Shown here: in pieces, positions 33,818-37,835 of the stretch
How the letters are laid out: the number at the start of each line of letters is the position of its first letter
Position numbering within the stretch: position 1 is the first letter of the stretch
Assembly (NCBI GenBank): GCA_030526715.1
Contig: JAUNCG010000020.1
Span: 1-37,835, forward strand
From: Eubacteriales bacterium
GTDB taxonomy: Bacteria; Bacillota; Clostridia; Lachnospirales; Lachnospiraceae
DNA: 37,835 nucleotides
Direction of reading: 5' to 3'
Made by a program: the position numbers and the translations under genes
The notes under the pieces: model-generated
Told to the model about the DNA's origin: nothing
Seen by the model: only the letters and a program-made list of their open reading frames with translations
Database searches by the model: none

Positions 33818-34992
33818 TGGAAACCGCTAAGAAAAAATATACGAACCTTGACCTGAAATCATTTGGTATGATTGCGGCGCTGGTTATTATCTTCATTATT
33901 TTTTATGTACTTACCAATGGATCAAATGCAACACCGACCAACATCAACAACCTGATCATGCAGAATGGTTATATCATCATTCTGGCAACCGGTATGCTGC
34001 TCTGCGTATTGACCGGTAACATCGATCTGGGCGTCGGATCTACCGTAGCGCTTGGCGCGGCCTGTGCGGCAAAGCTCGTAGTGGAGCAGGGATGGCCGGT
34101 AGGTCTCGCATGGCTGGTAGCGATCGGTATCGGTCTTGTAGTGGGTCTTTTTGCAGGCGTGTTCATCGCATATCTTGAGATCCCGCCGTTCGTTGTAACT
34201 CTGGCAACCATGCTGATGGGACGTGGTCTTACCTATACGCTGCTGAAGTCTCTGACGGTTGGACCGCTTCCGGCAGATTATGCATTTGTCGGCACCGGCT
34301 TCCTGCCTACCATCAATCTTGCAGGCGAGGACGGCATGCTGGATTTGATCTGTATTCTCGTGGCTGCAGTAGTCAGCGTGTGCCTAATCTTCTCTGAAGT
34401 GAAGACGATCAAGACAAATAACAAGTACGGTTTTGCAAATATCGTTCCGTGGCAGATGATGATCAGAGATGCGGTCATTCTACTTCTGGTATGGTTCTTC
34501 TTCATCAAGCTGGGTCAGTATCACGGTATTCCGGTTCAGCTGGTAGTGCTCGGTGTGATCGTAGCGATCTATCATTTTGTGACAAGTAAGACAGTAGCGG
34601 GTCGTCAGATCTACGCTCTGGGTGGTAATGCCAAAGCGGCAAGACTTTCCGGTATCAATACCAAGAAGGTATTCTTCTGGATCTATGTAAACATGAGTGT
34701 TCTGGCGGCAATCGCAGGTATCATCCTTTCTGCACGTCAGGGTGGCGCGAACCCGAAAATGGGTGACGGTGTTGAGATGGATGCCATCGCATCCTGCTAT
34801 ATCGGTGGCGCGGCTGCAGCCGGTGGCGTAGGTACCATCGTCGGAGCAGTAGTCGGAGCGCTGGTAATGGGTGTCCTGAATAATGGTATGTCCATGTTTG
34901 GTCTGTCTACAGACCTGCAGAAGGTGGTAAAAGGCGCCGTTCTGTTGGGCGCGGTTGTACTTGACGTAACTACAAAGAAGAAAAAAGGTTGA
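33817..34992 (+). CDS. mmsB: Sugar ABC transporter permease
   Basis: A 391-residue membrane protein of the BPD_transp_2 family with about ten helices, including MIAALVIIFIIFYVLT near the N-terminus, LATGMLLCVLTGNIDLGVGS, the family loop GRQIYALGGNAKAARLSGI that contacts the ATPase, and GVGTIVGAVVGALVMGVLNNGMS near the end. The ATG at 33817 shares its A with the mmsA stop (TAATG) and has AAGGAGAG upstream. Together with the preceding two genes it forms a complete importer for several monosaccharides; the exact sugar is not readable from sequence. Confidence 0.95.
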   Translation: METAKKKYTNLDLKSFGMIAALVIIFIIFYVLTNGSNATPTNINNLIMQNGYIIILATGMLLCVLTGNIDLGVGSTVALGAACAAKLVVEQGWPVGLAWLVAIGIGLVVGLFAGVFIAYLEIPPFVVTLATMLMGRGLTYTLLKSLTVGPLPADYAFVGTGFLPTINLAGEDGMLDLICILVAAVVSVCLIFSEVKTIKTNNKYGFANIVPWQMMIRDAVILLLVWFFFIKLGQYHGIPVQLVVLGVIVAIYHFVTSKTVAGRQIYALGGNAKAARLSGINTKKVFFWIYVNMSVLAAIAGIILSARQGGANPKMGDGVEMDAIASCYIGGAAAAGGVGTIVGAVVGALVMGVLNNGMSMFGLSTDLQKVVKGAVLLGAVVLDVTTKKKKG

Positions 34993-35002
34993 TTAGACCG
35001 AT

Positions 35003-35035
35003 AAGAGTGTGCTTCATGGGAATGAGGCAGCTCTT
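35003..35035 (+). terminator. Imperfect stem-loop between permease and repressor genes
   Basis: Outer arms AAGAG / CTCTT and inner arms GCTTCAT / ATGAGGC (one wobble pair) around a GGGA loop. No T-run follows. It may lower read-through into the repressor gene; weak evidence. Confidence 0.35.
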
Positions 35036-35048
35036 GAGGTGAGGAGTT

Positions 35049-36137
35049 ATGGCAAGAGTACCTAAGTATGAGAAAGTAACAGAATGGATTCTTGGAAGAA
35101 TCCAATCCGGGGAACTGAAGGACGGTATGCGGTTGGAGCCGGAGCAGGAGATCAGTAAGCTGTTTGGTATCAGCCGCCAGACCGTTCGACAGGCGCTGGA
35201 GGTCGTGGAGCGGGAAGGATATCTGGAACGCCGTCAGGGGAGTGGCACCTATGTGCGATATGCACAGGCGCGTCCGAGGCGTGAGCTTTCCTCTACGGTG
35301 ACTATCATCAGCACCTATGTGGACGGCTATATCTTTCCGCGTATCCTGAAATCTATGGTGCGTGTGCTGGAGGAGTCGGGCTATGATGCGAATATCGTGT
35401 TCAGCAATAATCATCTGGAGACAGAACGGCAGCTGCTGATCCGTCTTCTGAGGGAGCAGAATGGCAATCCCGTGATTGCGGAACCGGTCATGAGCGGACT
35501 TCCCAGCCCGAATCTGAAGTATTATCGACAGCTTCATTCGGAAGGGGTTCCGGTGCTGTTTTTCCACAGCTTTTATCCGGATCTGAACATTCCTCATGTG
35601 AGCATGAATGATGAGGAGGCGGGCTACATGGCCACTCATTATCTGATCGAGCACGGACATCGCGATATTGCGGGCATTTTTAAGGCGGACGACGGGCAGG
35701 GGCGCAGAAGGTATCAGGGATACCTGCGTGCGTTGCTGGAGTCAGAGATTCCGATCAAAGAAAGAAGGGTCTGCTGGATCGATACACAGGAGATGAAGGA
35801 TTTTCCGACCATGCGGTCTAAGCTGCTGGAGCGTCTGCACGGCTGTACGGCATGCGTTTGCTACAATGATGAGGTGGCACATGAATTGACAGGATTTTTG
35901 ATGACGGAGGGAGTGCGGATACCGGAGGAAATGTCTCTGACGAGCATCGATAATTCGGAGCTCGCGGGACTGAATGCGATACCGCTGACGTCTGTATCGA
36001 ATCCCATGGAACGTCTGGGAGAGTGTGCCGCACAGCATATGATACGTCTCATTCGGGACGCCAATTATCAGGCGACCTATGAGTTCCCGGTGGAGATTCA
36101 GGAGCGGAGCTCTGTGAGAGAATTGAGAAAAGTGTAA
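35049..36137 (+). CDS. araR: AraR-like GntR/LacI-hybrid transcriptional repressor
   Basis: The 362-residue protein joins an N-terminal GntR winged helix (PKYEKVTEWILGRIQSGEL, FGISRQTVRQALEVVEREGY, RRQGSGTYV) to a C-terminal LacI-type sugar-sensing domain with the segment GIFKADDGQGRRRYQGYLRA, which closely resembles Bacillus AraR (GIFKADDTQG). AraR represses pentose uptake and use genes and is released by L-arabinose. GAGGTGAGGAG precedes the ATG. It lies 56 bases after the permease gene and likely controls the GTAC palindromes upstream of chvE, closing a feedback loop. No arabinose catabolic genes are in the window, so the inducer is not certain. Confidence 0.85.
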   Translation: MARVPKYEKVTEWILGRIQSGELKDGMRLEPEQEISKLFGISRQTVRQALEVVEREGYLERRQGSGTYVRYAQARPRRELSSTVTIISTYVDGYIFPRILKSMVRVLEESGYDANIVFSNNHLETERQLLIRLLREQNGNPVIAEPVMSGLPSPNLKYYRQLHSEGVPVLFFHSFYPDLNIPHVSMNDEEAGYMATHYLIEHGHRDIAGIFKADDGQGRRRYQGYLRALLESEIPIKERRVCWIDTQEMKDFPTMRSKLLERLHGCTACVCYNDEVAHELTGFLMTEGVRIPEEMSLTSIDNSELAGLNAIPLTSVSNPMERLGECAAQHMIRLIRDANYQATYEFPVEIQERSSVRELRKV

Positions 36138-36167
36138 AAAAAAGCACCCTTGCGGGTGCTTTTTTTT
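36136..36167. terminator. Bidirectional terminator between araR and pncB
   Basis: A perfect 9-bp stem AAAGCACCC (36141-36149) / GGGTGCTTT (36154-36162) with a TTGC loop, T-run on the plus strand (36160-36167) and A-run before it (36136-36143) that acts as T-run on the minus strand. It serves both convergent genes; the T-run overlaps the last bases of pncB. Confidence 0.93.
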
Positions 36168-37617
36168 AATCCTGCTCCATTTCATGAAGCAGCTTGATTT
36201 TGATATCATAGAGCTTATCTGACAGATCCACATAGACCTCCTGCGGATTTACCAGACGACGGCTCTCGTCCCAGAGAGTATCCTGCTCTTTAAAGCAGAG
36301 ATCGCGGATCTCCATGACGCTCGGAGAGGTGTAGACACACTCGCCGTTCAGGAAGATCGGAACAAGAAGCTCGCGCAGAGTGTAGGAGCCACCCTGAATC
36401 TTTGTCTTTTTCCATGTCTCATGAGGATCGAAGATGGTCATACTCTCGTTTTCGTCAAACGTCTCGTCCGCCAGACAAATGAGATCTGCGCGGATCTTGC
36501 CGGTCTCCTTGTCATAGATTCGATAGACGGTCTTATTGCCCGGATTCGTGATCTTTACCGTATTGTCGGACAGCTTGATCTTCGGAATGAAGGTTCCGTC
36601 TGCCAAACGCACAGCGGCCAGCTTATACACGCCTCCGAAAGCGGGACAATCTCTGGAGGTGATCAGATTGGTGCCGACGCCCCATGAGGTGATCTTGCAG
36701 CCCTGCGTCTTTAAGCTGTCGATCAGATATTCATCGAGATCGCTGGAAGCGGAGATGAACGCATCAGCAAATCCTGCCTCGTCCAGCATGTGACGGGCGC
36801 GCTTTGACATATAGGCGAGGTCGCCGCTGTCAAGGCGGATGCCGTAATTCTTTAATTCTATACCGGATTCACGCATCTCCTTAAATACGCGGATGGCATT
36901 CGGAACACCGGATTTCAGCGTGTCGTAGGTATCTACCAGCAGACAGCAGGCATCCGGATACATCTCTGAATATTTCTTGAAGGCGGTATACTCATCCGGG
37001 AAGCTCATGATCCAGCTGTGGGCGTGCGTGCCCTTTACCGGAACGTCAAACAGCTTGCCTGTCAGTACATTGGAAGTACCGACACATCCGCCGATTACTG
37101 CCGCTCTGGCGCCGTAAATACCGGCGTCTGGTCCCTGAGCGCGGCGAAGACCGAATTCCATGATGCCGTCCCCCTTGGCGGCATAAACGACTCTGGCAGC
37201 CTTGGTAGCGATCAGGCTCTGGTGATTCATGATGGTGAGCAAAGCTGTCTCCACGAGCTGCGCTTCCATGATCGGTGCGATGATCTTCAAAAGCGGCTCA
37301 CGCGGGAACACGACCGTACCCTCGGGAATCGCATAAATATCACCGCTGAAGCGGAAATTGCCGAGATAATCAAGAAAATCTTTTTCGAAAATATGCAGAG
37401 AATCCAGATATTCAATATCCTCTGCGTCGAAACGAAGCTTCTTGATATAATCAATCACCTGTTCCAGACCTGCCGCAATCGCGAATCCGTTGCCGGATGG
37501 ATTCTCGCGGTAAAACAGATCAAAAACGACGGTGTCATTGCACTGATTCCTGAAATAGCCCTGCATCATAGTGAGCTCGTACAGGTCTGTCATCAGGCTG
37601 ATGTTCATTGTACTCAT
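36166..37617 (-). CDS. pncB: Nicotinate phosphoribosyltransferase
   Basis: It joins nicotinate and PRPP to make nicotinate mononucleotide in NAD salvage. The start at 37617 follows AAAGGAG, and the family begins close to MTDLYELTMMQGYF; longer in-frame starts lack a site. The 483-residue chain has FDLFYRENPSGNGFAIAAGL, EFGLRRAQGPDAG, KGTHAHSWIMSFPDE (with the regulatory His region), LLVDTYDTLKSGVPNAI, RLDSGDLAYMSKRAR and SWGVGTNLITS, all typical. A promoter lies upstream and the bidirectional terminator downstream. No other NAD gene is next to it. Confidence 0.95.
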   Translation of the reverse strand: MSTMNISLMTDLYELTMMQGYFRNQCNDTVVFDLFYRENPSGNGFAIAAGLEQVIDYIKKLRFDAEDIEYLDSLHIFEKDFLDYLGNFRFSGDIYAIPEGTVVFPREPLLKIIAPIMEAQLVETALLTIMNHQSLIATKAARVVYAAKGDGIMEFGLRRAQGPDAGIYGARAAVIGGCVGTSNVLTGKLFDVPVKGTHAHSWIMSFPDEYTAFKKYSEMYPDACCLLVDTYDTLKSGVPNAIRVFKEMRESGIELKNYGIRLDSGDLAYMSKRARHMLDEAGFADAFISASSDLDEYLIDSLKTQGCKITSWGVGTNLITSRDCPAFGGVYKLAAVRLADGTFIPKIKLSDNTVKITNPGNKTVYRIYDKETGKIRADLICLADETFDENESMTIFDPHETWKKTKIQGGSYTLRELLVPIFLNGECVYTSPSVMEIRDLCFKEQDTLWDESRRLVNPQEVYVDLSDKLYDIKIKLLHEMEQD

Positions 37618-37648
37618 GTTGATCTCCTTTAAAAAACGTGTTAACCTG

Positions 37649-37676
37649 ATTATACACCTGCTAAGGCAAAAGTCAA
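37649..37676 (-). promoter_or_regulatory. Promoter of pncB
   Basis: On the minus strand TTGACT (37671-37676) and a perfect TATAAT (37649-37654) are separated by 16 bases. A loose inverted repeat GTGTTAA / TATACAC (37638-37656) overlaps the -10 and could be an operator. Confidence 0.75.
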
Positions 37677-37720
37677 TCAACTTACCATATTGTGAGAGGA
37701 GATTCTGGAAACCGCAGAAC

Positions 37721-37739
37721 GAACATTTCACGAATGTTC
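37721..37739. repeat. Short inverted repeat upstream of pncB
   Basis: GAACATT / AATGTTC form a 7-bp stem with a TCACG loop. It lies between the tRNA terminator and the pncB promoter, with no T-run on either side. Function unknown. Confidence 0.5.
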
Positions 37740-37752
37740 CGCAGAGGAAAAT

Positions 37753-37779
37753 AAAAAAAGCATCTCAAACGAGATGCTT
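37753..37779 (-). terminator. Intrinsic terminator of the tRNA gene
   Basis: A perfect 9-bp stem (37758-37766 with 37771-37779) with a 4-base loop; on the minus strand it ends in a T-run (As at 37753-37759). It lies just past the tRNA 3' end. Confidence 0.92.
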
Positions 37780-37782
37780 CAA

Positions 37783-37835
37783 CAGGGCTACAAGGATTCG
37801 AACCTTGAAATGACGGAGTCAGAGTCCGTTGCCTT
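37783..37835 (-). tRNA. tRNA-Gln (anticodon CTG), 3' part, cut by the window edge
   Basis: On the minus strand the anticodon stem ACGGA / TCCGT holds the loop CTCTGAC, giving anticodon CTG, which reads CAG (Gln). A short variable loop, the T arm CAAGG-TTCGAAT-CCTTG, the acceptor strand TAGCCCT and discriminator G follow. CCA is not encoded (TTG comes next). The acceptor 5' strand and D arm lie beyond the window. Confidence 0.9.

Noticed and set aside
1..37835. CRISPR array, prophage or toxin-antitoxin pair
   Set aside because: No regularly spaced direct repeats, phage structural genes, integrase or paired small toxin-like genes were seen on either strand.

Overview
The window looks like chromosomal DNA of a spore-forming Clostridia member, most likely Lachnospiraceae. 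The evidence is spoVG and spoVT in the Firmicute-type pth-mfd-spoVT neighbourhood, a glgC-glgD pair, a DnaD/DnaI-type helicase-loading pair, AGGAGG-like ribosome binding sites and exported proteins with Glu/Ser/Thr-rich linkers. The assignment rests on gene content only; no 16S sequence is present. Nearly all of it reads as core genome, and I see no insertion sequence, prophage or CRISPR array.

Layout. (1) 31-8608, plus strand: a tightly packed cell-envelope cluster. It has a membrane-anchored Ser/Thr kinase-like protein with an atypical active site, a large exported YDG/Ig-like protein, a membrane-anchored YARHG protein, a single-pass protein of unknown function, an exported zinc amidase, a CPBP intramembrane protease and signal peptidase I. 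(2) 8625-13960: an M18 aminopeptidase and the long single-chain PurL, ended by a clear terminator. (3) 14075-14797: a monocistronic gene for a protein resembling IS200/RAYT transposases but without the HUH motif, bracketed by strong hairpins. (4) 14800-19814, minus strand: murC, then a gap with three DnaA boxes, dnaD, dnaI and a long divergent prs. (5) 19909-22796, plus: glgC-glgD (glycogen precursor synthesis) and spoVG. (6) 22900-28945, plus: pth, mfd, a PrsA-like lipoprotein foldase and spoVT. (7) 28960-29892, minus: an AEC-family permease. (8) 30065-30766, plus: a protein that reads as a sigma-70 factor lacking its promoter-recognition parts. (9) 30831-36137, plus: a ChvE/MmsA/MmsB-type sugar ABC transporter followed by an AraR-like GntR/LacI-hybrid repressor. 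Upstream lie GTAC-centred palindromes, a promoter, an attenuator-like set of competing hairpins and a 13-codon leader ORF that overlaps the first transporter start codon. (10) 36166-37835, minus: nicotinate phosphoribosyltransferase and the 3' part of a tRNA-Gln(CTG) with its terminator.

The most interesting items are the sigma-like protein (30065-30766), the HUH-less RAYT-like protein (14176-14748), the regulatory leader of the sugar transporter (30831-31099), the terminator-like hairpin that buries the spoVT ribosome binding site (28335-28399), the DnaA-box cluster before dnaD-dnaI (18352-18381) and the kinase/surface-protein/amidase cluster. All functional claims come from reading motifs by eye; no database search was run.
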